From contig CAJTMZ010000008.1 of the NCBI GenBank assembly GCA_910577445.1, forward strand, positions 4,932-58,538: DNA of 53,607 nucleotides, written 5' to 3'. Below the pieces are notes generated by a model. The model was given only the letters and a program-made list of their open reading frames with translations, ran no database searches and was not told the origin of the DNA. This document shows, piece by piece, positions 16,076-23,731 of this stretch. Origin of the DNA: an uncultured Lachnospiraceae bacterium. Lineage in GTDB: Bacteria; Bacillota; Clostridia; Lachnospirales; Lachnospiraceae. The translations under genes were made by a program, and so were the position numbers. How positions within the stretch are numbered: position 1 is the first letter of the stretch; each line of letters opens with the position of its first letter.

Positions 16076-16157
16076 CAAGCATTTTCCATGGAAAAAACAT
16101 CGCGAAGCCTCCGCTGATTTCTTTTTCATCATCAATAATAATTATCCGATACGCCAT
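16064..16157 (-). pseudogene. 5' fragment of a YesN/AraC-type response regulator fused to the permease remnant
   Basis: Starting at the ATG at 16157 the first ~30 codons read as a receiver domain start (IIIIDDEKEISGGFAMFFPW, then KMLGY), which is the typical opening of AraC-type response regulators with the acidic DDE pocket and the FPWxxLGY motif. After LGY the sequence becomes a permease in a different frame. The phospho-acceptor Asp, the linker and the DNA-binding domain are all absent. The resulting chimeric frame runs 63 codons to a stop. It begins 12 bases after the AraC gene, which suggests the original order AraC, regulator, kinase, binding protein, two permeases, GH105. Confidence 0.8.
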
Positions 16158-16169
16158 TTTACCCTCCCC

Positions 16170-17042
16170 CTATTCTCTTTCCCCGTTGCGGTATTTCAGA
16201 GGCGATACGTCTGCGTATCGCTTGAATACCCTCTCAAAATAGGTAATACTGTCAAATCCCGTCAAATCCGCAATTTCCGTAATAGAACGCTTGCTGTTCT
16301 TCAAATAGTTTTTCGCCCTGCGAACCCGCCCCGCATTGACATATTCCCGGACCGTCAGTCCTGTTATCTCCCGGAAAATTCTGGTAAGATAAGACTTGCT
16401 GATATAAAACCGCTTTGCGATTTCCTCCAAAGACTCGCCGGTTTCGCAGTGTTCCGTCAAATAGGCTGCAATTTCACTGACCTTTCTGTATTTCCAGCCC
16501 TCGGCCTTCAGTTGCGTCCTTATAATTTCCATATCGGCCTGCTGCTTGCTGCGGTACAGCACAACCAGAATTTCCGCCATTTTCTGCCTGATGAGCAGCT
16601 CGCACCACTTTTGCTTTCCCTCCATTTCCTCCCGCAGCCGATTCAGCATTTCCAGAAGCCTGTCCCATTCCTTATCCGAAGGCACCATCGCTCCGCCAAG
16701 ATAAGAAAAGCATTCCTCCATTTCGGGCATTCCGTGAGCTTTCAGATAAGAATCCATCCATTCCCCCTCAATCTGCAAAAGAATCCTGTCATGGTAAGCC
16801 TTATCCGCCATGCTGGTTTTATGTATCTGTTCCCGCTTAATCAGCACTACCGTCCCGGCATGAATCCGGTAGGTTTCCCTGCCGATAAAAAAGTACCGTT
16901 CCCCCTCCAGAAGGAAATAAGCCTCGTAGGTTCCGTGAATATGGCGGGACTGCATGGAGTATTCTTCCCTGCGTATCACCCGTTCCGCCATAAGGCCGCC
17001 CATTGTCTCTGCATATACAGTTTGCTGCATTCTTATAACCAT
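16170..17042 (-). CDS. AraC-family transcriptional regulator with N-terminal cupin-like domain
   Basis: About 290 residues. The N-terminal half (~20-110) has the beta-rich sugar-binding fold of AraC proteins (SRHIHGTYEAYFLLEGERYFF in part; ETYRIHAGTVVLIKREQIHK in part). The C-terminal ~100 residues carry two helix-turn-helix motifs (ESLEEIAKRFYISKSYLTRI; SITEIADLTGFDSITYFERVF in part). Start at 17042, with GGAAAGGAGC directly before the ATG. It is divergent from the GH4 gene and precedes the collapsed regulator/permease remnant. It most likely activates the pectin-oligomer genes on both sides in response to a galacturonide or rhamnose-containing sugar. Confidence 0.88.
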   Translation of the reverse strand: MVIRMQQTVYAETMGGLMAERVIRREEYSMQSRHIHGTYEAYFLLEGERYFFIGRETYRIHAGTVVLIKREQIHKTSMADKAYHDRILLQIEGEWMDSYLKAHGMPEMEECFSYLGGAMVPSDKEWDRLLEMLNRLREEMEGKQKWCELLIRQKMAEILVVLYRSKQQADMEIIRTQLKAEGWKYRKVSEIAAYLTEHCETGESLEEIAKRFYISKSYLTRIFREITGLTVREYVNAGRVRRAKNYLKNSKRSITEIADLTGFDSITYFERVFKRYADVSPLKYRNGERE

Positions 17043-17170
17043 GCTCCTTTCCAAATCCCAAAGAGTTTGTAGCCATAAATTTGAAAATTTTGTTTTCTGC
17101 ACCTATTTTATAAGATTATTATACTATATTCGCCTACAATAGAAAATCAGAAAATAAAGGAGGTTACATT
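17043..17170. promoter_or_regulatory. Divergent promoter region of AraC and GH4 genes
   Basis: AT-rich 128-base region. Rightwards, TACAAT (17135-17140) with no good -35 could serve GH4. Leftwards, TATAAT lies within the ATTATACTATA stretch near 17118-17123. Weak -35 elements fit AraC-dependent activation. The GH4 ribosome-binding site AAGGAGG is at 17157-17163. Confidence 0.4.
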
Positions 17171-18570
17171 ATGCAATATCAGGATAACAAAATGACAGAA
17201 CTGCAGATTGCTTATATCGGCGGAGGTTCAGAGGCTGGGCATGGAACCTGATGGCGGACCTGGCAATGGACGGCCAGCTTGGCGGCAATATCCGCCTCTA
17301 TGACATTGACGGGGAGGCCGCAAAATCCAATGAAATCATCGGAAACCGCCTCTCTGGCCGAAACGATGTTCCCGGAAAATGGCGCTATACCACCGCGCCC
17401 TCCCTGGCGGAGGCTCTCACCGGAGCAGACTTTGTCATCATCTCCATTCTTCCCGGCACCTTTGACGAAATGGAGTCCGACGTCCATACCCCTGAAAAAT
17501 ACGGTGTTTACCAGTCTGTTGGCGACAGCGTGGGACCGGGCGGCAATATCCGCGCCCTTCGTCTGATTCCCATGTACGTGACCTTTGCCGAAGCCATCCG
17601 GGACTATGCCCCCGACGCCTGGGTCATCAATTTTACCAACCTCATGACCATCTGCGTCCAGACCCTGCACCACATTTTCCCCGGCATCAAGGCTTTCGGC
17701 TGCTGCCATGAGGTGTTCGGAACCCAGAATATTCTGCGGGATTTCTATCAGGAAGAAAGCGGCGTTACCGGAATTAAGAGGCAGGAAATTCTGACCAACG
17801 TAATGGGAATCAATCATTTTACCTGGATTGACAAAGCCTCTTACAAAAATGTGGATTTGATTCCCCTGTATCGGAAATATGTGGATAAATTGTACGAAGA
17901 AGGATATTGCGAGCCTGATTATCACTGGATGAACAGCTCTTTTTACTGCGCCAACCGCGTGAAATTTGATTTATTTAAGAAATATAACTGCATTGCCGCT
18001 GCCGGCGACCGCCATCTGGCGGAATTTATGCCCGGAGACCTCTACCTGAAAAATCCCGAGACGGTTAAACAGTGGAAATTCGGCCTTACTACCGTTTCAT
18101 GGCGCAAAAACGATTTGACGAAACGGCTTGAAAAGGCAAAACGGCTCTCTGAGGGTGTAGAGGAAGTAACCCTGCGCCATTCCGGGGAGGACACTATCGC
18201 TTTAATCCGGGCGCTTTGCGGACTGGACGGACGCCTTGTTACCAATGTGAATTATCCCAATACGGCCCTGCAGATTTCAAACCTTCCGACAGACGCAACG
18301 GTTGAAACCAATGCCATATTCAGTTATGATAATCTGCAGCCGGTACAGTCAGGCTCCCTGCCGGAAGAAATCCGGAAACTGATTCTTCCCCATGTCAGGA
18401 ATCAGAAAGAGATTCTGCAGGCCGCTCTTAGCTGTAACCGCAATCTGGTGTACGAAGTGTTCGCGCGCGAACCCATGATAGCCGGCCGCCTGACTCAGGC
18501 TCAGTACAAGGCTCTTGCGGACGAAATGATTGACAATACAGTTGCTTTCCTGCCAGAGGGGTGGAAATAA
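17171..18570 (+). pseudogene. GH4 alpha-galacturonidase-like gene (LplD family) with a -1 frameshift near the start
   Basis: Would encode ~466 residues. From 17251 the sequence closely follows Bacillus LplD: YQSVGDSVGPGGNIRALR, INFTNLMTICVQ, GCCHEVFGTQN, NVMGINHFTWIDKASY and AAGDRHLAEFMPG. GH4 enzymes use NAD and a divalent metal held by the Cys-His of CCHE and a His of the GINHF region. LplD removes galacturonic acid from pectin fragments. The true start is ATG 17171 with AAGGAGG, but the frame ends at 17251. In the NAD-binding loop one base is missing at about 17230: IAYIGGGS is in the first frame, RGWAWNLMADL in the second. One added base restores GGGSRGW, so the gene is inactive or this is a sequencing error. 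Confidence 0.88.
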
Positions 18571-18612
18571 TTACATTTTTCCCAAATCTGTGGTAATATT
18601 AAGATATCTTAA
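18571..18612 (+). promoter_or_regulatory. TetR gene promoter with a 14-bp palindromic operator
   Basis: TTACAT (18571-18576), 17-base spacer, TAATAT (18594-18599), followed directly by the perfect palindrome TTAAGATATCTTAA (18599-18612). A palindrome overlapping the -10 and start point is what an autoregulating TetR protein would use. Confidence 0.55.
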
Positions 18613-18619
18613 CACCACA

Positions 18620-18654
18620 TGCCGGTCCTGCCGCTTTTTCGCGGAAATCCGGCA
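18620..18654 (+). other. Leader hairpin before the TetR gene
   Basis: TGCCGG (18620-18625) pairs with CCGGCA (18649-18654) and inner CCGC with GCGG. It ends five bases before the GGGAGG ribosome-binding site, so it lies in the 5' leader; no T-run follows. Confidence 0.4.
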
Positions 18655-18674
18655 CAGTCAGGGAGGTTATTAAT

Positions 18675-19241
18675 TTGGCAGGCTTTACCAGACAGGCTAT
18701 CCGAAATTCTTTCATTAAACTTATAAATGAAAGGCCCCTGGCCCAGATTACCGTCAAGGATATCGTGGAGGACTGCGGAATTAACCGAAACTCCTTTTAC
18801 TACCATTATCAGGATTTGCCCTCTATGATAGAGGAAATTATTTTAGAGGACGCAGAGGAGATTATCCGTCGGCACCCTACAGTGGATTCCCTTGAGGAGG
18901 GATTGGACGCGGCCATCTCTTTTGCCCTTGAGAACCGGCGGGCGGCGCTCCACCTTTACCATTCCTCCAGCCGGGATATTTATGAGCAGTACTTATGGCG
19001 GGTCTGCGGCCATGTGGTGGCCACCTATATCAACACCCTTTTTTCCGGGTATTCTGTGGGAAAAAAGGATAAGGAAATTATTATCCGTTATTACAAATGG
19101 ATTTGCTTCGGCGCTGTTGTAGACTGGTTAAGCGGAGGAATGAATGATGACATTCAGGCGATTTTTCACCGGATGAACCAGTTAAAAAAAGGAATGCTGG
19201 AAGAAATCATACGCAGAAGCATCTCCGGAGAAGAAAGCTGA
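18675..19241 (+). CDS. TetR/AcrR-family regulator
   Basis: 188 residues from a TTG start with GGGAGG nine bases upstream. The N-terminal helix-turn-helix is standard (RQAIRNSFIKLINERPLAQI in part; VKDIVEDCGINRNSFYYHYQ). The C-terminal part is a helical ligand-binding domain of the DhaS/TetR_C type (DAAISFALENRRAALHLYHS; YYKWICFGAVVDWLSGGM). It lies just upstream of the radical SAM and flippase-like genes on the same strand, separated by a strong hairpin and periodic repeats. It probably represses its own gene through the palindrome at 18599 and may control the two downstream genes. Confidence 0.9.
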   Translation: MAGFTRQAIRNSFIKLINERPLAQITVKDIVEDCGINRNSFYYHYQDLPSMIEEIILEDAEEIIRRHPTVDSLEEGLDAAISFALENRRAALHLYHSSSRDIYEQYLWRVCGHVVATYINTLFSGYSVGKKDKEIIIRYYKWICFGAVVDWLSGGMNDDIQAIFHRMNQLKKGMLEEIIRRSISGEES

Positions 19242-19261
19242 ACCAAACCCTTTTCCTGTTT

Positions 19262-19319
19262 AGACACTTTCCAAAAAATGTCTGTTTTTTCGACATTTTT
19301 CGGAAAGTGTCTGTTTTTT
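19262..19319 (+). terminator. Long hairpin after the TetR gene
   Basis: A 21-bp inverted repeat with one mismatch (19262-19282 and 19292-19312), loop of nine bases, followed by GTTTTTT. It should stop the TetR transcript. Its right arm contains one of the TGTCTGTTTTTT repeats, so it may also act in regulation of the next gene. Confidence 0.65.
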
Positions 19320-19348
19320 GGGCATACACACGACAATGTCTGTTTTTT
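19279..19348 (+). repeat. Three TGTCTGTTTTTT repeats at exact 29-base intervals
   Basis: Perfect 12-base copies at 19279-19290, 19308-19319 and 19337-19348; the 17-base spacers differ. The third copy overlaps the putative -35 of the radical SAM gene, so the array looks like an operator rather than a CRISPR. Confidence 0.7.
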
Positions 19349-19376
19349 GTTCCCGAAAGATTTGCTATTTTATAGT
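19347..19376 (+). promoter_or_regulatory. Putative promoter of the radical SAM operon
   Basis: TTGTTC (19347-19352), 18-base spacer, TATAGT (19371-19376), about 57 bases before the start codon and directly downstream of the 29-base-spaced repeats. Confidence 0.45.
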
Positions 19377-19432
19377 CATCAAAGAAACAGCTTTGTACTT
19401 TGATTTTTTCAGCAAAAAACAGGAGGGCTGCC

Positions 19433-20842
19433 ATGAGCGAGATGTCACACAAAGCCGGAAGGGCCGCTTTCGGAAAAGCCATTGATATGGCAATGAAAAA
19501 TGCGGATAAAAACTGGGAAAAGGAGGTAAACAGGATTCTTTCGCTTTCTGAAAGCTATATGAAAGGCGAAAAACTGGATATTGATTATGAAAAAGCCAGA
19601 CAAATGGTCTGCGACAGAGACGGCACGTTAAATAAATATATCAACAGGATTCTTACGGAGGTTGACCCCCACGTACTCAGAACCACAGCGCTGAATCTGG
19701 GCTTTGAAGCCTTTTTCCACGGAACGAAAACCATCAGAAAAATGCGCACAATCCACCAGTGCAACGTTCCCTGGCTGATTTTAATGGACCCCACCAGCGC
19801 ATGCAATCTCCACTGTACCGGATGCTGGGCGGCGGAATACGGGAACAGACTGAACCTGACCTTTGAGGAAATGGACAGCGTTATCAGCCAGGGCAAGGAG
19901 CTGGGGATTTACTTTTATATGTTCACCGGCGGAGAGCCCCTTGTAAGGAAAGCCGACGTGCTAAGGCTCTGTGAAAAGCATGACGACTGCGCTTTTCTTG
20001 CCTACACCAACGGAACGCTGGTAGATGAGGATTTCTGTCTTGAAATGAAAAGAGTCGGCAACCTCTATCTGGCAATCAGTCTGGAAGGCTTCGAGGCGGT
20101 CAACGACCTGCGCAGGGGCGGCGGCGTATACGGAAAAGTCATGCGCGCCATGGACTTGCTGAAAGAAAACGGACTCATTTTCGGGACCTCCATCTGCTAT
20201 ACCTCCAAAAACAGCGAGACGGTCACCAGCGACGAATTTGTGGAGCTTTTAGTGGAAAAGGGCTGCCGCTATGCTCTGTATTTTCATTATATGCCGGTGG
20301 GAAACGACGCCGCTATGGAGCTTTTGCCCACCGTAAAGCAGCGGATATACATAAAACAGAGGGTAAGGGATATCAGGAATATGACCACCGGAAAGGGAAT
20401 CTTTACCATGGATTTCCAGAACGACGGCGAATTTGTGGGCGGCTGTATTGCCGGCGGAAGGAATTATTTCCATATCAACGCTAACGGGGACGCGGAACCC
20501 TGCGTGTTCATCCATTACTCCGGCGCAAATATCAAAACCCATTCTCTTCTTGAAATATTAAAGCAGCCCCTGTTTATGGCTTATCGGGATAACCAGCCCT
20601 TTAACAAAAATCATCTGCGCCCCTGTCCCATGCTGGAAAACCCTGAAATTCTCCAACGGATAGTAAAGGAATCAGGCGCAAAATCTACCGATTTGCAGTC
20701 GCCTGAAAGTGTGGAGCACCTTTGCGGGAAATGCCGTGAATACGCGGAAAGCTGGGCGGATACGGCGGACGCCATATGGCGGGAGACGCCTCACAGAAAG
20801 AGCAGCTATGAAAATTTCAAACCGGAAACAGAAAACAGATAA
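19433..20842 (+). CDS. Radical SAM/SPASM-type protein
   Basis: 469 residues from the ATG at 19433, with AGGAGG upstream. The radical SAM cluster motif is CNLHCTGC (Cys ~124, 128, 131), followed by FTGGEPLVRK and the AdoMet-binding strands. A C-terminal Cys-rich region (GGCIAGG..., EPCVFIH, RPCPMLENP, LCGKCREY) looks SPASM-like and should hold an extra iron-sulfur cluster. A ~110-residue helical N-terminal extension precedes the core. No peptide substrate gene is adjacent. The next gene overlaps it by 35 bases and encodes a lysylphosphatidylglycerol-synthase-type membrane protein, so a lipid- or cell-wall-linked substrate is possible. Its specific reaction is unknown. Confidence 0.88.
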   Translation: MSEMSHKAGRAAFGKAIDMAMKNADKNWEKEVNRILSLSESYMKGEKLDIDYEKARQMVCDRDGTLNKYINRILTEVDPHVLRTTALNLGFEAFFHGTKTIRKMRTIHQCNVPWLILMDPTSACNLHCTGCWAAEYGNRLNLTFEEMDSVISQGKELGIYFYMFTGGEPLVRKADVLRLCEKHDDCAFLAYTNGTLVDEDFCLEMKRVGNLYLAISLEGFEAVNDLRRGGGVYGKVMRAMDLLKENGLIFGTSICYTSKNSETVTSDEFVELLVEKGCRYALYFHYMPVGNDAAMELLPTVKQRIYIKQRVRDIRNMTTGKGIFTMDFQNDGEFVGGCIAGGRNYFHINANGDAEPCVFIHYSGANIKTHSLLEILKQPLFMAYRDNQPFNKNHLRPCPMLENPEILQRIVKESGAKSTDLQSPESVEHLCGKCREYAESWADTADAIWRETPHRKSSYENFKPETENR

Positions 20843-21872
20843 GAAAGGAAAAACCGCATTCCGCGCGGCGCTGCTATTGCTGCTTGTTCTCTCTCTGATT
20901 TTCTACCGGGATTCCCTCGGCAATATTATGGAGGGAATCCGGCAGGTTACATGGAAAGAACTCAGCATAAGCGTCCTCCTTGCCCTGTCGGGTTATCTCC
21001 TTGAGGGAATGACCATATCCTGTATGATGGAAACGGTCGTTCCCCGGACACATACCCATGGGTCTGCCCGCGGGTATAAAAAAAGCGGCATCTTCATCGC
21101 TTTTGTCTGCGAGTTTTACCGCCTTACCACTCTTGGAAACGGCTCGGGCATTGCGGAAATTCATTACCTGACAAAGAAAAATATCGAGACCGGAAAAGCC
21201 ACGACTCTGACAATGATTCAGTATGTAATAAAAAGAACCGCCATTATGCTGTTTGGCGTTTTCGGTTTCCTTTTTCTTTTCTTCGGGGAAAACGCCGGAA
21301 ATCTTTGCAGAGACTATCTGCCCTTTATGGGTGCAGGCTGTCTGATAACCGCGCTTGTGATTGCGCTTTTCCTGTGTATTACCTTATCTCCCGGGCTGGC
21401 TGCTGCGGCTCTTTATCTCCTTGACCGGCTGCGCCTTAAAATACCCTCCGGGGAGGAAACCTTTCATAAATGGGGAGAACAGATTACCCTTTTAAACCGG
21501 TCGGGAAAGGAGATTCTTTTAAAGAAAAAGAAAACGGCCGGCGTTTTATGTCTGCAAAGTGCAAAGCTTGTGCTGTTTTACAGTATTCCGGCCTGCTTTC
21601 TTTTCGGGAAAACGTCATTGACCGTAAGCGAGTGCGTCTTTCTTATGGCCGTGGCCTTTATGCTGGCCGGCGTGATACCTGCGCCCTCGGGAGCCGTATC
21701 CCTGGAATTTGTTTTCCTTTTATTCTTTGGTTCCTTCGCCGATTATCAGAGCGCGGTTACGGGAATTTTGCTCTTCCGCTTTGCCACATGGATTTGTCCG
21801 GCGGCGGTTGGTGGGATTATGCTGGCAGGGCAGGGGGTTTTTGGTCTAAAACCTGAAAGGCAGACGTCATAA
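20808..21872 (+). CDS. Lysylphosphatidylglycerol synthase-type transmembrane (flippase-like) protein
   Basis: 354 residues with about eight hydrophobic segments. It matches the integral membrane half of MprF (UPF0104): an N-terminal helix, a GYLLEGMTISCMME segment, FYRLTTLGNGSGIAEIHYL (where the family has a P-x-G-x-G-E type loop), and the late GVIPAPSGAVSLEFVFLLFF stretch in part. The soluble aminoacyl-transferase half of MprF is absent. Stand-alone proteins of this type are thought to flip lipids. It overlaps the radical SAM gene by 35 bases, which indicates coupled translation. It ends just before a convergent nucleoside hydrolase. Confidence 0.87.
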   Translation: MKISNRKQKTDKKGKTAFRAALLLLLVLSLIFYRDSLGNIMEGIRQVTWKELSISVLLALSGYLLEGMTISCMMETVVPRTHTHGSARGYKKSGIFIAFVCEFYRLTTLGNGSGIAEIHYLTKKNIETGKATTLTMIQYVIKRTAIMLFGVFGFLFLFFGENAGNLCRDYLPFMGAGCLITALVIALFLCITLSPGLAAAALYLLDRLRLKIPSGEETFHKWGEQITLLNRSGKEILLKKKKTAGVLCLQSAKLVLFYSIPACFLFGKTSLTVSECVFLMAVAFMLAGVIPAPSGAVSLEFVFLLFFGSFADYQSAVTGILLFRFATWICPAAVGGIMLAGQGVFGLKPERQTS

Positions 21873-21892
21873 TCGCCCTGCAAATGCAATTA

Positions 21893-21925
21893 TGGCAGAT
21901 TTGGAATCCAATTCTTAATCTGCCA
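21893..21925. terminator. Inverted repeat between convergent genes
   Basis: TGGCAGATT (21893-21901) pairs with AATCTGCCA (21917-21925) around a 15-base loop. It lies between the flippase-like gene and the convergent nucleoside hydrolase. T-runs are weak on both sides. Confidence 0.5.
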
Positions 21926-21976
21926 CAATCACATCACAATATACGCAATTTTTCAATTTCTATCTTCAAAAAACCA

Positions 21977-22900
21977 TCACTGTACCTGCGCCAGCTTCTC
22001 AAACAAATCCTCAAAAAGAGCGTCTCTGTTAATCCAGTACACGTAACGTATAAAATGCCTGTCAGGGTCAAAGCTGTAATGATGGTCGTACTGAGGAATC
22101 GGTGCGGGCACCAGCTTATCTCTCATAAAATCCTCTTCCAGAAGCCATCCTGCGGCGGTCACGTCCCAGATAATTCTTGACCAGGTTTTGTACGGGCTCT
22201 CCGCCGCGCCGTCCCTCTCCACAATGTCAACCAGATAATCGCACAGTTTATTTTTCCCGCGCAGAAACATTTCCAGTTCTCCGGCGGTAGTTTTAAAACC
22301 GGACACCACCCCGGCGCATGGAAGCTGCACCACCGCTGCGCCGCAGCCGAAAACCACTCTGGCCGCCGCCACGTCCTGACTGCAGTTAAATTCCTTATTA
22401 TCCGGCCAGTCGTGGGCGTTCCCGCCAAGCCATACAATCACAATCCTGTCCGCAATTTCCGGCTTTATGAGCAGGGCGGAAGCCACATTGGTAATTGCCC
22501 CGATTGCCACTATGTACAGAGGTTTCTCCGGCGAGTATCCATAAGCAAGCTCCGCCAGCTTGTCCGCCGCTTCCGAATGCACGGGCGTCTCCTCATCCGG
22601 CAGCCATTCTGTGGAGCCCCGGTACACCAGACCGGCGTATTCTTCTTTTCCCATCAGGCTTAAAATATGGTGGATTTCCTGAAAACTTTTCTCCATTCCG
22701 TCCGCCGGATTGTCGGATTTGGCATTGTGAAAAGGAGCCGCACAGATTGCTTTTAAGTTTATCCTGTCCTTCCGGCAAAGCATGTACGCCAGCGCAAACT
22801 GGTCGTCCACCTCGTTGTAGGTGTCCGTGTCAAGTACAACGTCAATTTTTCCTTCCGGCTTTGAAAGCCTCTGAAAAAACAAAAAATCCTTCTGGTTCAT
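21977..22900 (-). CDS. Nucleoside hydrolase (IunH family)
   Basis: 307 residues, cytoplasmic. Nucleoside hydrolases split the N-glycosidic bond of ribonucleosides to give free base and ribose. The N-terminal metal-binding motif reads DTDTYNEVDDQFALAY, a variant of DTDPGxDDA that still holds the Asp residues for Ca2+. Later family regions are YIVAIGAITNVASAL, VWLGGNAHDWPDNKEFNCSQD (here in part) and WSRIIWDVTAAGWLL, with the usual Asp of the last metal ligand. The variant motif places it in the branch found near sugar-utilisation genes, whose true substrate may be another riboside. GAGG precedes the ATG by seven bases. The upstream toxin gene ends 48 bases away. Confidence 0.9.
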   Translation of the reverse strand: MNQKDFLFFQRLSKPEGKIDVVLDTDTYNEVDDQFALAYMLCRKDRINLKAICAAPFHNAKSDNPADGMEKSFQEIHHILSLMGKEEYAGLVYRGSTEWLPDEETPVHSEAADKLAELAYGYSPEKPLYIVAIGAITNVASALLIKPEIADRIVIVWLGGNAHDWPDNKEFNCSQDVAAARVVFGCGAAVVQLPCAGVVSGFKTTAGELEMFLRGKNKLCDYLVDIVERDGAAESPYKTWSRIIWDVTAAGWLLEEDFMRDKLVPAPIPQYDHHYSFDPDRHFIRYVYWINRDALFEDLFEKLAQVQ

Positions 22901-22948
22901 ATGAATACCTCATCCTTTTCTTTCATAAATATTTTTATGTTTCACGTA

Positions 22949-23284
22949 CTAATCCATCTCCGCCGCCAGACTATGTACTCTCCGCTCCGCTTCCTTATAA
23001 ACCGCCTCGTCTTCCCTTATAGAGATTATAAGGATTTTCCTATTCTGCCCTTCCGTAATCAATTTATAAACCACCCGCTGTCCCGTATTCTTCAACCTGA
23101 TTTTATAGTAGCAGCAGGGCCTTAAGCCTGTATGGTTTCCGAGAGGTTTTCCAATCCCGTCCGGCGGCGGAAGCAGACCGTCCGCCGCTTTATTTATTGC
23201 TTTTATTATCATTTTCCGATTATGCGCATCTAACCGTTTTAAATCCCGAAGAGCTTCCTTAAAATATGCTATTTCCCATTTCAT
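22949..23284 (-). CDS. RelE/ParE-family toxin
   Basis: 111 residues. It matches the RelE/ParE fold: MKWEIAYFKEALRDLKRLDA, a central PPDGIGKPLGNHTGLRPCCY region, and KIRLKNTGQRVVYKLI followed by ILIISIREDEAVY. RelE-type members cut mRNA on the ribosome; ParE-type members inhibit gyrase; the sequence alone does not decide. The ATG at 23284 has GAGG nine bases upstream, although a GTG at 23299 would overlap the antitoxin stop by four bases. It is encoded right after its antitoxin, the usual order. Confidence 0.87.
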   Translation of the reverse strand: MKWEIAYFKEALRDLKRLDAHNRKMIIKAINKAADGLLPPPDGIGKPLGNHTGLRPCCYYKIRLKNTGQRVVYKLITEGQNRKILIISIREDEAVYKEAERRVHSLAAEMD

Positions 23285-23295
23285 CTGCAGGCGCC

Positions 23296-23622
23296 TCACT
23301 CGATTTCAGCTTCCACATCATTCAAATCCTCTTCCGTGATACCGATTAAGTCCATAATCTCCTCCGGGGACAGAATTTCATTTGAATTAAAATGTGACAT
23401 TCTGCTGTCGGCTTCCTCCTGCATGACGTAATCAGACAGCATTTCCATTAACGCTTCATATCTGCCGGGAGACATGAGTATACACGCCGGCCGGTTATTC
23501 TTCATCACAATTTTTGTACCGCTGGCTTCCACTTCATCAAAAATCCGATTGGCTTCCCCTTTGTTAAAACGGCTAATCGGTATAATTGAGTTCATAATCC
23601 CCATGACAGACATTTCGCTCAT
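23296..23622 (-). CDS. Phd/YefM-type antitoxin
   Basis: 108 residues. The N-terminal half is a Phd/YefM DNA-binding fold (IIPISRFNKGEANRIFDEVE; KIVMKNNRPACILMSPGRYE). The acidic C-terminal tail (EEIMDLIGITEEDLNDVEAE) should wrap the toxin and neutralise it. Such pairs repress their own promoter. AAGGAG lies eight bases before the ATG. It is first in the two-gene cassette and has a near-consensus promoter at 23662-23690. The surrounding DNA is AT-rich compared with the glycan genes. Confidence 0.9.
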   Translation of the reverse strand: MSEMSVMGIMNSIIPISRFNKGEANRIFDEVEASGTKIVMKNNRPACILMSPGRYEALMEMLSDYVMQEEADSRMSHFNSNEILSPEEIMDLIGITEEDLNDVEAEIE

Positions 23623-23661
23623 ACAGTTACGCTCCTTAAAAACATTATCATACCTGTTTGC

Positions 23662-23690
23662 ATTATATATATTTTACGCAGAAAAATCAA
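23662..23690 (-). promoter_or_regulatory. Promoter of the toxin-antitoxin cassette
   Basis: Minus strand: TTGATT (23690-23685), 17-base spacer, TATAAT (23667-23662), 40 bases before the antitoxin start. Confidence 0.65.
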
Positions 23691-23711
23691 TTAAATTATC
23701 AATCTATTTAT

Positions 23712-23725
23712 AGATAAATTTATCT
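23712..23725. repeat. 14-bp perfect palindrome
   Basis: AGATAAATTTATCT (23712-23725) lies between the NERD gene end and the toxin-antitoxin promoter. It may be an operator or part of a weak terminator. Confidence 0.35.
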
Positions 23726-23731
23726 GTTAAT

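Noticed and set aside
19279..19348. CRISPR-like array
   Set aside because: The repeat unit is only 12 bases with 17-base gaps, three copies and no cas genes; it sits at a promoter.
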